64,000 nt of DNA from Acholeplasmatales bacterium (GCA_017444645.1 JAFSWG010000037.1:1-64000); one strand, 5' to 3'. Positions 38,152-46,908 are shown, numbered from the stretch's first letter. Numbers and translations: made by a program. The notes: a model not told the origin generated them from the sequence alone.

Positions 38152-40596
38152 ATGAATAATTTTTTAGATAATACAAAAATATCTTCATTTTTTACTGATT
38201 ATTCTTTGAAGCGTCTTAATGATTATAAAAATAAATATTATTTAAAAGATTATATTGATAACCCTACTATAATTAATACAAATAAAATTCAAAATTTAAT
38301 AGATTACATATCTGATAATAATGGAGGACTATTGATAATAGATGGTATTTATTATACAGGTGCCCTATATTTTAAAGATAATGTAAGCTTATATCTAGAA
38401 AAAAATTCTAAATTAATTGGCAGTGATAATATAAATGATTACCCACTAACTTACACGAGAATAGAAGGGGAAAGTGGGCTTTATTATCCTGCCCTTTTAA
38501 ATTTTATAGGAGTATCAAATATCCAAATATTTGGTGAAGGTATAATAGATGGAAATGGCTTTAAATCTTGGAAAGCCTTTTGGTCTAGATATAGCTGGAA
38601 TAAGGATTTAAAAAATAAAGATGAACAAAGACCAAGAATATTATTTATATCTAATTCTAATAATATAATAGTAGATGGATTAAAGATTAGAAATTCAGCC
38701 TTTTGGAGTATTCATGTTTATAAATCAGAATATATTAAATTAATGAATTTAAATATCTATTCTCCAGAATCTCCTGTTAAAGCACCATCAACAGATGGTA
38801 TTGATATTGATTATTGTAATAATATATTAATTAAAAATAATTATTTCGATGTTAATGATGACGCAATAAGCTTAAAAGGTGGAAAAGGTCCATATGCTGA
38901 TAATGATTTTCATAATGGCATAAATGAATATATTATTATTGAAGATAATGAATTTGCTTTTTGTCATTCTTGTTTAACCCTAGGTAGTGAATCAATCCAT
39001 AATAAGGATGTTATATTTAGAAATTCTAAGACTACTAATTCTAATAATGTATTATGGTGTAAAATGAGACCTGATACACCACAAATATACGAAAATATAT
39101 TATTAGATAATATTAGCGGCTATTCTAAAGCGTTAATTTATATTTATCCATGGACTCAGTTTTTTGATTTAAAGGGTAGAATAGATAAACCAATAAATAT
39201 AGTTAAAAACATTAAAATATCTAATGTTAATTTAAAATGTGATAATTATTTTAAAATAACAAAATCTGATCAATATATTTTAAAAGATTTTGAATTTAAT
39301 AATCTAAATATAGATTGCTTAATATCAGGATTTGATAATAATATTGTTAAAAATATTAAATTAAATAATGTAAATATAATAGAAGAATATCCTAATTTAA
39401 AAGAAAAATTAGAATATGTTACTAATAAATTAAAAAATGAAAATATTTGTAATATAGCAAATATAAAGGATAAATTAATATCTATATCAAGTGAATACCC
39501 TGGTATTTGGTTAGAACATGTATATGATTCAATTATGTATGGTAATTTATTCGATGATTTTAGCATCGCTAAAAATACAATAAATGCCTTTATTGATTTA
39601 CAATTACCAAATGGACAATTACCATGCTTTATCAAAAGTAGTGGAGAAATTGGTTATTCGCAAATTCAAGAATGTGTTTCATTTACAAGACTTGGATTCA
39701 TTGTTTTTGAAAAAACAAATGATTACGAATTCTTAAAAAAATTATATAAAGCATCACAAGCTTGGGTTGATTTTTTATATACATATCGTATGAGTATGAA
39801 CCTAGGATTAGTTGAAATGTTTGTTGGATATGATACAGGACATGATAATAGTGGAAGACTTGATGGTATGAAATATAAAGGCTATTATTCAAAAGATGGA
39901 AAAAGAATAAATGCCAATATAAAGCCAGATGATGACCCAATCATAACTGTAGATATGAATGCTAATTTATATATGACATTAAATACAATAAAAGAAATTG
40001 CAATTATATTAAATGATTCTAAAAATATTAATAAATATGATTCTTTAGCTAGAAATATAAAAAAGAAATTATTTGAAATTTGTTATGATAAAAATAAAAA
40101 TTATTTTTTTGATGTAGATAAATCTGGTAAAAGAATATATTATTCATCAACAATATTCCATTTGTTTTTAGAAAGAGTATTAGATAAAGAAAAAGATAAT
40201 GATTTAATTGAAAGCTTTTATAATGACTATATTAAGAATCAAAAGGAATTTTTTACTAATTATCCATTTCCATCAATGTCTATTAGTGATAAATCATTTA
40301 AGACTCATAAAATGCCAAATTCATGGGGCTATTATAGTCAAGCATTAATTATTCTTAGATGTTCATTATGGATGGATTATTATGGATATAATAAAGATTA
40401 TGATTATATTTTATATAAATGGTTAGATATATTTGTTAAAGAATACGATACTAATCCATTTAGTCAAGAAATAGATCCAATAACTGGTGAATCAAGTGGT
40501 GTATCTAAATGGTATTCATCATCTATGATATTATTCTTATATATAATTAGAAGATTAAAACTAATTAATTCTAATGATATAATACCTAAATTTTAA
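38152..40596 (+). CDS. Two-domain glycosidase: GH28-like beta-helix fused to a six-hairpin (alpha/alpha)6 domain
   Basis: An 814-residue predicted cytoplasmic enzyme; there is no signal peptide. Residues about 30-410 are a polygalacturonase-type (GH28) parallel beta-helix. It has GEGIIDGNG, the substrate-site STDGIDID and the paired acids in NDDAISLKGG, then CKMRPDTP where the family has its RIK-like element. The usual His of the GHG motif region is replaced around CHSCLTLGSES. Residues about 450-810 resemble an (alpha/alpha)6 glycosidase (TRLGFIVFEKTNDYEFLKKLYKASQAWVDFL, DDDPIITVDMNANLY, SWGYYSQALI), closest in style to GH63/GH37-like families. Each half may attack a different linkage of an imported oligosaccharide. 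The AGGAGGG site overlaps the upstream gene's stop. Confidence 0.75.
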   Translation: MNNFLDNTKISSFFTDYSLKRLNDYKNKYYLKDYIDNPTIINTNKIQNLIDYISDNNGGLLIIDGIYYTGALYFKDNVSLYLEKNSKLIGSDNINDYPLTYTRIEGESGLYYPALLNFIGVSNIQIFGEGIIDGNGFKSWKAFWSRYSWNKDLKNKDEQRPRILFISNSNNIIVDGLKIRNSAFWSIHVYKSEYIKLMNLNIYSPESPVKAPSTDGIDIDYCNNILIKNNYFDVNDDAISLKGGKGPYADNDFHNGINEYIIIEDNEFAFCHSCLTLGSESIHNKDVIFRNSKTTNSNNVLWCKMRPDTPQIYENILLDNISGYSKALIYIYPWTQFFDLKGRIDKPINIVKNIKISNVNLKCDNYFKITKSDQYILKDFEFNNLNIDCLISGFDNNIVKNIKLNNVNIIEEYPNLKEKLEYVTNKLKNENICNIANIKDKLISISSEYPGIWLEHVYDSIMYGNLFDDFSIAKNTINAFIDLQLPNGQLPCFIKSSGEIGYSQIQECVSFTRLGFIVFEKTNDYEFLKKLYKASQAWVDFLYTYRMSMNLGLVEMFVGYDTGHDNSGRLDGMKYKGYYSKDGKRINANIKPDDDPIITVDMNANLYMTLNTIKEIAIILNDSKNINKYDSLARNIKKKLFEICYDKNKNYFFDVDKSGKRIYYSSTIFHLFLERVLDKEKDNDLIESFYNDYIKNQKEFFTNYPFPSMSISDKSFKTHKMPNSWGYYSQALIILRCSLWMDYYGYNKDYDYILYKWLDIFVKEYDTNPFSQEIDPITGESSGVSKWYSSSMILFLYIIRRLKLINSNDIIPKF

Positions 40597-40609
40597 ATAT
40601 AATAAAAAG

Positions 40610-40635
40610 TGTCAGCATCTATGCTGACATTTTTT
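40610..40635 (+). terminator. Terminator after the glycosidase fusion gene
   Basis: TGTCAGCAT (40610-40618) and ATGCTGACA (40621-40629) form a perfect stem with a tiny loop, followed by T residues. Confidence 0.95.
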
Positions 40636-40697
40636 ATATAGTAAAATTTTTATTTTAATGTTATAATAGAAAAAAAGATACTTCAGGGGTTGATAGT

Positions 40698-42302
40698 ATG
40701 TACGATTTCATAAAGTTCATAGATATATTAAATAATAAGCCAGATTCTTTTTATGACGCTTTTAATTTAATAAAAAATGATTTTCATATCGGAAAAGTAG
40801 TTATTAAATCAACTGATTCATTTGAATATTTAGAATATAATTTTGATAAAAACTATATTAATAGTCCAGTTATATCTTATTCTAATGGTGGTTATGATTA
40901 TATTATTTATAAAAATAGTGATTCTCATAAATATAATGAAGAAGAAATAAAGGATATAACCTTGCTTATAAGAGTAGTTGCAGTACATCATAAGAATTAT
41001 TTATTAAATAAAAAAGCGACAGAAGGAGAATTCGTTAGCTTTAATACTAAATTACCTAATACACATGGCTATATTAAAAAAATAGAAGAATTAGTAAAGC
41101 ATGTAGATGCTACAAATTATAATTCATATTTCATTAATTTAAAGGGCTTTGGTTTAGTAAATAAACTATATAGTAATGAAATTGGCGATAAAGCAATAGT
41201 TTATTATGCCAATAAGCTAAAGGAATTTAAAGAAGATGATGAAGTTATAGGACACTTAGGTGGAGATAATTTTGTTGCGTTTATTAAGAAACATAGACAT
41301 GATGATTTTGTAAAATTAGCATCTAACGTAAGTGTAAATTTACAAATTAATAATACTAAAGCGTCATTAACGTTAGTAGGTGTTATTGGATTTACTGAAA
41401 TTGGAGATACTACACCTAATTATAGAGAAATATTAACTAATTCATCTATTGCATGCCAATATGCTCGTGCGACTAAAAAGCTTATTGTTAAGCTTACACA
41501 AGAATTATATGAAATGGTTATTTCAATTAAAAATATTGAGAATACTTTTAAGGATGAATTACAACGTGGTAATTTCTTAGTTTATTATCAACCAAAATTT
41601 GATATTGAAACAGGAAAGGTAGTAGGTGTAGAAGCATTATCCCGTTGGATAAATAATGGTAAAATAGTACCACCAGGATTATTTGTCCCTGTATTAGAAA
41701 AAAATGGAGAAATAATAGATCTTGATTTATTTGTTTTAGAGAAGTTATGTAGTGATATACATAATTATAGAAACCAAGGGCATAAAATAGTTCCTGCATC
41801 ATGTAATTTAAGTAGAAGAGATTTTGAGCATAAGGATCTAGAACAAAAAGTTATTGAAATTATAAGAAAATATAATGTTAGAACAAATGATATTGTTATT
41901 GAAGTAACAGAAACAACTAACCTAGAAGAAAATGAAAGATTAGCTAAATTCATTAATACAATGTGGGAAAATGGTATTATGACATCTATTGATGACTTTG
42001 GTACAGGCTATTCATCACTTTCTGTATTAAGAGATTTTAAAGTAAATGAAATTAAAATTGATAGATCATTTATTAATAGAGAAGTATTAACAGAATCAGA
42101 TGAAATAATAATTGGATCTATTATAGATATGGCCAAGAGATTAAATATTGGTGTAATTTGTGAAGGTGTTGAAACTAAAATGCAAGCAGAATTTTTAGTT
42201 AAATTAGGCTGTTATAAAGCCCAAGGCTTCTATTATAGTAAGCCAGTACCAAAAGAAGAATTTGAAGCTATGCTTCAAAGAATTGGAACAGTTTATGATT
42301 AG
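40698..42302 (+). CDS. c-di-GMP phosphodiesterase (degenerate GGDEF + EAL)
   Basis: A 534-residue cytoplasmic protein. An N-terminal region (about 1-110) looks like a small GAF-like sensory domain. The GGDEF domain (about 115-270) has GGDNF at about residue 188 instead of GGDEF and lacks the metal-binding acids of a cyclase, so it is probably regulatory. The EAL domain (about 280-530) keeps the catalytic set: VEALSRW, the Asn of CNLSRRDF, EVTETTN, DDFGTGYSS, KIDRSFI, CEGVET and GCYKAQGFYYSKP. It should hydrolyse c-di-GMP to pGpG. It has its own promoter (TATAAT with extended TG at 40659-40667) and is monocistronic between two terminators. Confidence 0.92.
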   Translation: MYDFIKFIDILNNKPDSFYDAFNLIKNDFHIGKVVIKSTDSFEYLEYNFDKNYINSPVISYSNGGYDYIIYKNSDSHKYNEEEIKDITLLIRVVAVHHKNYLLNKKATEGEFVSFNTKLPNTHGYIKKIEELVKHVDATNYNSYFINLKGFGLVNKLYSNEIGDKAIVYYANKLKEFKEDDEVIGHLGGDNFVAFIKKHRHDDFVKLASNVSVNLQINNTKASLTLVGVIGFTEIGDTTPNYREILTNSSIACQYARATKKLIVKLTQELYEMVISIKNIENTFKDELQRGNFLVYYQPKFDIETGKVVGVEALSRWINNGKIVPPGLFVPVLEKNGEIIDLDLFVLEKLCSDIHNYRNQGHKIVPASCNLSRRDFEHKDLEQKVIEIIRKYNVRTNDIVIEVTETTNLEENERLAKFINTMWENGIMTSIDDFGTGYSSLSVLRDFKVNEIKIDRSFINREVLTESDEIIIGSIIDMAKRLNIGVICEGVETKMQAEFLVKLGCYKAQGFYYSKPVPKEEFEAMLQRIGTVYD

Positions 42303-42330
42303 GATTGATACTTTAGTATTAGTCCTTTTT
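42301..42330 (+). terminator. Terminator after the GGDEF/EAL gene
   Basis: An 11-bp stem with two G-U pairs (42302-42312 with 42315-42325) followed by TTTTT; it overlaps the stop codon. Confidence 0.75.
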
Positions 42331-42363
42331 ATAATATAATTAACTTTGTGGGAGAGTGATAAA

Positions 42364-42478
42364 ATGAATAATAAAATAGGAATTATAGGGGCAGCTATTA
42401 ATGTATTAACTGTGTATTTATTTCCTTCCAATTGGAATATTATCTATTATTCATTTTGTTAAAAATAAGGAAGAATAA
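42364..42478 (+). pseudogene. Small membrane-protein reading frame, probably frameshifted
   Basis: An ATG at 42364 with GGGAGAG upstream and a TATAAT run (42330-42340) opens a frame beginning MNNKIGIIGAAINVLTVYLF, then breaks into FPSNWNI and stops at 42462. The neighbouring frame takes over at the same point, reading FLPIGILSIIHFVKNKEE to a stop at 42478 just before the tfoX-like start. The two halves together look like a small hydrophobic protein with a one-base lesion near 42420. It could also be a genuine 32-residue peptide. Confidence 0.35.
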
Positions 42479-42479
42479 T

Positions 42480-42752
42480 ATGGCAACAACATTAGATTAT
42501 TTAGAATATGTATTAGATTTATTAAATGATTTTAAAGATATTACATATAAGAAAATGATGGGAGAATTCTTATTATATAAGAATAGTATCATTTTTGGTG
42601 GTATATATGATAATAGATTTTTAATTAAGAAAAATCCAATATTAGATAAATATAATTTAAAAGAAGAAATACCATATCAGGGTGCTAAACCAATGCTTTT
42701 ACTTGATATAGATGATAAAGAATTAATAAAAGAAATAATAGAAAAAATATAA
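42480..42752 (+). CDS. TfoX N-terminal domain protein
   Basis: A 90-residue protein matching the TfoX N-terminal domain: LDYLEYVLDLLNDF, the core KKMMGEFLLYKNSIIFGGIYDNRFLIKK and the PYQGAKPMLLLDIDD end. In Gammaproteobacteria TfoX regulates competence, but stand-alone TfoX-N proteins in Firmicutes have no established role. The ATG at 42480 has AAGGAAG upstream; the longer frame from 42432 runs through the broken small ORF. Confidence 0.85.
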   Translation: MATTLDYLEYVLDLLNDFKDITYKKMMGEFLLYKNSIIFGGIYDNRFLIKKNPILDKYNLKEEIPYQGAKPMLLLDIDDKELIKEIIEKI

Positions 42753-42841
42753 ATTGTTGAGTAGATAAATTAGATGAATCATTACTTTTTTGTATAGAGT
42801 AAACATTCATCTTTTTTATTTGAAAAATTTTTTCAAAAATA

Positions 42842-42858
42842 TTGATACTAAGTATCAA
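42842..42858. promoter_or_regulatory. Perfect 17-nt palindrome upstream of the padR operon
   Basis: TTGATACT, one base, AGTATCAA, centred at 42850. It lies about 35 nt upstream of the -35 box of the padR promoter and is a good candidate for an operator of this or another regulator. Confidence 0.6.
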
Positions 42859-42892
42859 CAAAAAAATATTAAAAAAATTAATCGTTTAAGTG

Positions 42893-42927
42893 TTGACAGA
42901 CTATATACCTCGTGATATGATGTATAT
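42893..42927 (+). promoter_or_regulatory. Promoter and possible operator of the padR operon
   Basis: TTGACA at 42893-42898, 17 nt, TATGAT at 42916-42921 with extended TG. An inverted repeat ATATAC (42903-42908) / GTATAT (42922-42927) brackets the -10 box, a typical position for autorepression by PadR. Confidence 0.75.
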
Positions 42928-42945
42928 CGTAAGGAGATGCATGAG

Positions 42946-43254
42946 ATGGACGCACAACTTAAAAGAGGAGTGTTAGATATCTGCGTATTGACTGCCATCA
43001 AAAATGAAGATTCATATGGATATAAGATTATAAAAGATCTTAAACCGGTTGTATCCTTATCGGAATCGACATTATATACAATCTTAAAAAGACTAGAGGA
43101 TGCAAAAATGCTAGTAGTTAGAAGTGAGGAGCATGATGGAAGGCTTCGTAGGTACTATCACATAACGGAAAGCGGATTAAAAAGAATCAAAGACTTTATG
43201 GATGAATGGAAAGATTTAATGGAGATTTATTCATTTATTGAGAGGGGAATATAA
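42946..43254 (+). CDS. PadR-family transcriptional regulator
   Basis: A winged-helix repressor of 102 residues. The N-terminus LKRGVLDICVLTAIKNEDSYGYKII and the wing region SESTLYTILKRLEDAKMLV...GRLRRYYHITESGLKRI are diagnostic of PadR. It has only a short C-terminal helix, as in the class controlling HAAS/DUF4097 operons. The ATG at 42946 is preferred because AAGGAG sits nine bases before it; the ATG at 42937 directly abuts the site. It is likely autoregulated from the inverted repeats upstream. The next gene begins one base after its stop. Confidence 0.92.
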   Translation: MDAQLKRGVLDICVLTAIKNEDSYGYKIIKDLKPVVSLSESTLYTILKRLEDAKMLVVRSEEHDGRLRRYYHITESGLKRIKDFMDEWKDLMEIYSFIERGI

Positions 43255-43255
43255 G

Positions 43256-43849
43256 ATGAAAAAGAAAGAGTTTTTAGAAGAACTTCGAAAAAGACTCAAG
43301 GGTCTACCACAAGAAGATATTGATAGTAGAATTAATTTCTACAGCGAGATGATAGATGATAGAGTTGAAGAAGGTAAAACTGAGGAGGAGGCAATTTTAG
43401 ATGTTGGTGGTATTGATGGTGTTGTATCTGATATTGCAAAGGATACACCACTAGTAAGCTTAGTTAAAGAGAAAATTAAGCCAAAGAGAAGACTTAGAGG
43501 TTTTGAAATAGTTTTATTAATTTTAGGATTTCCACTATGGTTTCCACTATTAATGGTTGCGTTAATACTATTCTTAGTTGGATATTTTGTATTATGGATC
43601 TTAGAATTCGCATTATACGTGGTAGATACAGCAATGCTAATTGGTTCAGTTGGATGTGGAATTACATTCTTACTTAATCTAAAGGATGGTAACATATTTA
43701 TATCACATCTTGGATTTGGATGTTTAGCATTTGCTGCATTCTGGTTGTTATTAATAGCTTGTATTTATTCAACAAAGGGAGTTGTAAAAATTACAAAGCA
43801 TAATGCAATCGCAATTAAATCTTGGTTTATTAGGGGAGGCAAGGATTAA
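43256..43849 (+). CDS. HAAS-domain (DUF1700) membrane protein
   Basis: Residues 1-65 form the HAAS signalling-associated domain (KKEFLEELRKRLKGLPQEDIDSRINFYSEMIDDR...EEGKTEEEAILDVG). They are followed by a basic linker and about four hydrophobic segments in two hairpins (about 78-115 and 120-175). In Firmicutes this family sits between padR and a DUF4097 gene, as here, and is thought to act in envelope-stress or drug-response modules. The start is the ATG at 43256, one base after the padR stop. Confidence 0.88.
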   Translation: MKKKEFLEELRKRLKGLPQEDIDSRINFYSEMIDDRVEEGKTEEEAILDVGGIDGVVSDIAKDTPLVSLVKEKIKPKRRLRGFEIVLLILGFPLWFPLLMVALILFLVGYFVLWILEFALYVVDTAMLIGSVGCGITFLLNLKDGNIFISHLGFGCLAFAAFWLLLIACIYSTKGVVKITKHNAIAIKSWFIRGGKD

Positions 43850-43851
43850 TT

Positions 43852-44811
43852 ATGAAAAAGTTTGTTTTATTCGCTGTAATCATATCAGTTTTATTTCTAG
43901 TAGCTGGTGCTGGCTTAACAGCATACGCAATGCATAGAAAGGAATTTAATTCAACAATGGGAAAAGATGTAGTTAAGACTTATGAATTTGAAAATTTTGA
44001 TGATATTAATATTAACGTTGAAATATCTGATATTACAATCACTTATGTTGAGGGAACAAAGTGTGTGGTAGAATGTCATGAAAAAGAAAAAGTAGCACAT
44101 GTAGTAAATGTAGAAAATAATACATTAAAAGTAACTCAAAATGATACAAGAAAATGGTATCAAAAAATATTTAATTTTAACAATAAGATTTCAGCTGATA
44201 TTAAATTACCTAAGAATAATTATAATAATGTAGTTATCAAATCTAGTACTGGTAATTTAACTATCAATAAAGGTATGACATATGAAGCATTAGAACTTAA
44301 TTCAGAAACAGGTAATGTTTATCTACAATCAAATGTTAATTCAGTTAGTAATGTAAAAACATCAACAGGAAATGTAAGAATTGAAGAAGCAGAAATAAAA
44401 GGCTTAGAATTAACAACATCAACAGGAGATGTAATACTTAAAAATTTAACACTAACAGATGATATTTCATATTCAGGATCTACCGGCTCAATTAGTTTAA
44501 CTAACGTAAATATGAATAATGTAAAAATTGAAGTATCAACTGGTGATGTTTCATTTGATAATAGTATTGCGAAAGGCAATTTAGATGTTAAAGCATCTAC
44601 AGGTAATATTACATTAACATTAAGTGATGCAGCTAATATGAAGCTTAAAACATCTACAGGTAATGTAAAAGGTTCAATTTTATCAGATAAGGTATTTACT
44701 ACTAAAACATCAACTGGTAAGCAACAAGTTCCTGTTTCAGTATCAGGTGCTGGTACATGTGATATTGAAACATCTACAGGAAACATTATAATTGAAGTTA
44801 AGAAAGCATAG
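43852..44811 (+). CDS. DUF4097-family surface protein
   Basis: A membrane-anchored or secreted protein with an N-terminal hydrophobic segment (about 4-26) and then a beta-solenoid-like DUF4097 domain. The repeated STGN/STGD motif occurs about ten times (for example SSTGNLTI, TSTGNVRI, STGDVILK, STGNIIIE), each marking one rung. LiaX of enterococci, a sensor of antimicrobial peptides, contains related domains, but the function here is not shown. It ends the padR operon. Confidence 0.9.
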   Translation: MKKFVLFAVIISVLFLVAGAGLTAYAMHRKEFNSTMGKDVVKTYEFENFDDININVEISDITITYVEGTKCVVECHEKEKVAHVVNVENNTLKVTQNDTRKWYQKIFNFNNKISADIKLPKNNYNNVVIKSSTGNLTINKGMTYEALELNSETGNVYLQSNVNSVSNVKTSTGNVRIEEAEIKGLELTTSTGDVILKNLTLTDDISYSGSTGSISLTNVNMNNVKIEVSTGDVSFDNSIAKGNLDVKASTGNITLTLSDAANMKLKTSTGNVKGSILSDKVFTTKTSTGKQQVPVSVSGAGTCDIETSTGNIIIEVKKA

Positions 44812-44812
44812 T

Positions 44813-44840
44813 AAGGGTGTCTATTTCGACCCCTTTTTTT
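44813..44840 (+). terminator. Terminator of the padR operon
   Basis: AAGGGTGTC (44813-44821) pairs with GACCCCTT (44828-44835) with one bulged base, followed by T residues. Confidence 0.8.
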
Positions 44841-44896
44841 ATGCTTTATATTTAAAAATATTAAGTGTATAATTAAAGAAAAATAGGAGTATTTTT

Positions 44897-45685
44897 ATGC
44901 TTGATTTATATCCATATATTTATAAAAGAAAATCATTTCATTTATTTAGAAACAATAAAACTAAAGAAGAATATAAAGATAAATATCATATATCAAATGA
45001 AGAAATAAATGAAATTTATAATGTATTCAATACATTAAAGCCTCTAATAGATGATATAAAAGTAGATATTAAAATAGTTAAGCCTGAACTAACAAATTGT
45101 AAAAGAGGAGAAGAATATTGTATTCTTTTTTCTAGCGAAAAAAAGAATAATTATTTACAAAATATAGGATATATTGGAGAACAATTAGATTTATATTTGG
45201 TTAGTAAAAATATAGGTACTTTATGGTATGGAATAGGAAAGACAAATGATTTAAAAAATGATGATTTAGATTATGTAACAATGATGGCTATCTGTAAGGT
45301 GCCAGAAGATTCTTTTAGAAAAGATATGTTTAAATCAAAAAGAAAAAATATTGATGAAATATATAATGGAAATAAATATAATAATATCATTAATATAGCT
45401 AGATTTTCTCCATCAAGCTGTAATACCCAGCCATGGTTTATTAATGAAGATAATAATTCATTATTAATATATAGATACAGAAAAGAAGGCAAAAGAGGTA
45501 TAATGCCAAAGGATAAAATAATATATCAAAATTTATTAGATATAGGTATATTTATCTTATTTTTAGAATTAATATTAAAAGAGAATGATATTAATTATAA
45601 TAAAATTATTCATGATGATAATGAATTAAATGAAGAAGAATTAGTATTAAATGTTATATTTAGTTTAGGTGATATTAATGTATAA
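44897..45685 (+). CDS. Nitroreductase-family protein (TM1586-like)
   Basis: A 262-residue flavin nitroreductase-like protein. The tandem-fold arrangement fits the TM1586-type group: an N-terminal half with IGYIGEQLDLYLVSKNIGTLWYGIGK and a C-terminal half with INIARFSPSSCNTQPWF, the FMN-binding segment of nitroreductases. The substrate is unknown. TATAAT at 44868-44873 and AGGAG precede the ATG. The AAC(3)-like gene overlaps its end by 8 nt, so the two are co-expressed. Confidence 0.82.
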   Translation: MLDLYPYIYKRKSFHLFRNNKTKEEYKDKYHISNEEINEIYNVFNTLKPLIDDIKVDIKIVKPELTNCKRGEEYCILFSSEKKNNYLQNIGYIGEQLDLYLVSKNIGTLWYGIGKTNDLKNDDLDYVTMMAICKVPEDSFRKDMFKSKRKNIDEIYNGNKYNNIINIARFSPSSCNTQPWFINEDNNSLLIYRYRKEGKRGIMPKDKIIYQNLLDIGIFILFLELILKENDINYNKIIHDDNELNEEELVLNVIFSLGDINV

Positions 45686-46454
45686 AAAAGAAGAATTACT
45701 AAATGAAATAAAAAATATAGAATTGAATGGTAATGAAACATTAATGATTCATTCTTCATTTTCTAGTGTTAAAAACATAGAAGGTGGAGCTGAAGCATTT
45801 TTAGAAGCATTTAAAGAATATTTTAAAAATGGATTACTGTTATTACCATCTCATACCTGGGCATCTATTAAAAATGATAATGATGTATTAAATAAACAAG
45901 AAGCTAATTCATGTGTTGGATATTTAACTAATGTTGCGATAAAGGATAAAGATTTTATTAGAAGTAATCATCCAACCCATTCAGTAGTAGCTTATGGTAT
46001 GAATGCAATAGATTATATAAAAGATGATGATTATGCAAAAACACCAGTGTCTCCAAATGGTTCATTTGGTAAATTAAAGAATAATGGATATATTTTATTT
46101 ATTGGTGCTCCATTATCTAAAAATACATTTATTCATTCGATTGAAGAGGAAACGAATGTAGATGATAGATTTACAGATCATATTTATACATTCTATACAA
46201 ATGATAATAACAAATTAATTAAATTTAATATGCCAAGGCATTATAGTACATTAAATCCTCATATATCAGATAATTATGAAAAATTATTACCTGTATTATT
46301 AAAAAGAAATATAGCTAAGAAAGTCAAAATAATGGATTCTAATTCATATTTATTAGATGCTAAAAAGACATATAATTTAGTAAAAGAAATATTAAATAAA
46401 GATATTCACGCCTTTGATGACTTAAGAGATATAGAAGAAATATTAAATAAGTAG
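45678..46454 (+). CDS. AAC(3)-family N-acetyltransferase
   Basis: An antibiotic_NAT-type acetyl-CoA-dependent acetyltransferase, related to aminoglycoside 3-N-acetyltransferases and to YokD. It shows ETLMIHSSFSSV, LLPSHTWAS, the conserved RSNHPTHSVVAYG and TPVSPNGSFGKL, and FIGAPLSKNTFIHSIEE. Chromosomal members often do not confer resistance, so the substrate is open. The ATG at 45678 follows GGTGAT; the gene begins inside the end of the nitroreductase gene. Confidence 0.88.
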   Translation: MYKKEELLNEIKNIELNGNETLMIHSSFSSVKNIEGGAEAFLEAFKEYFKNGLLLLPSHTWASIKNDNDVLNKQEANSCVGYLTNVAIKDKDFIRSNHPTHSVVAYGMNAIDYIKDDDYAKTPVSPNGSFGKLKNNGYILFIGAPLSKNTFIHSIEEETNVDDRFTDHIYTFYTNDNNKLIKFNMPRHYSTLNPHISDNYEKLLPVLLKRNIAKKVKIMDSNSYLLDAKKTYNLVKEILNKDIHAFDDLRDIEEILNK

Positions 46455-46479
46455 TATAATAATAAAACGGAGGAATATT

Positions 46480-46896
46480 ATGAAAACAGCAAGTAGAATT
46501 TTATTATTAGTTGGCGCTATTTTATCATGCATTGAAACATTTGTTTATTGTATTATGGGATTTATTTTTATTGGAATGGGATCTAATCCAGAAGTAAAAG
46601 AAGATCTTATAAAAGAATATAATCCAGTTAATAATCCAAGTGTAACTCCAGACGAGTATGCAAAAACTATTCAATCATTTTTTGTAGCATTAGGTGTTGT
46701 ATTTGTAATTGCTGCAATATTATGTATTATAAATGCAATTATAGCATTTGTTGGTAGAAGTAAGGGCAATAAGCCTTTGATGATCTTAAATATTATATTT
46801 GGATTTTTATCAAGCTGTATTATAAACGCAGTTGGCGGTATCTTTGGTTTAATAGCTAAAGATAATAATACTGAAACAGCATTGTTAAACGAATGA
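46480..46896 (+). CDS. DUF4064-like small membrane protein
   Basis: A 138-residue protein with about three to four membrane segments: one at the N-terminus (LLLVGAILSCIETFVYCIMGFIFIGMG), a 35-residue polar loop, then two near the C-terminus (FFVALGVVFVIAAILCIINAIIAFV and LNIIFGFLSSCIINAVGGIFGLIA). This layout resembles DUF4064. Function unknown. GGAGG precedes the ATG. Confidence 0.65.
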   Translation: MKTASRILLLVGAILSCIETFVYCIMGFIFIGMGSNPEVKEDLIKEYNPVNNPSVTPDEYAKTIQSFFVALGVVFVIAAILCIINAIIAFVGRSKGNKPLMILNIIFGFLSSCIINAVGGIFGLIAKDNNTETALLNE

Positions 46897-46908
46897 TAAA
46901 ATAAAGAA

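Noticed and set aside
44319-44786. 155-codon minus-strand frame opposite the DUF4097 gene
   Set aside because: The repeated PVDV pattern is the antisense of the repeated STGN codons, not an independent repeat protein.
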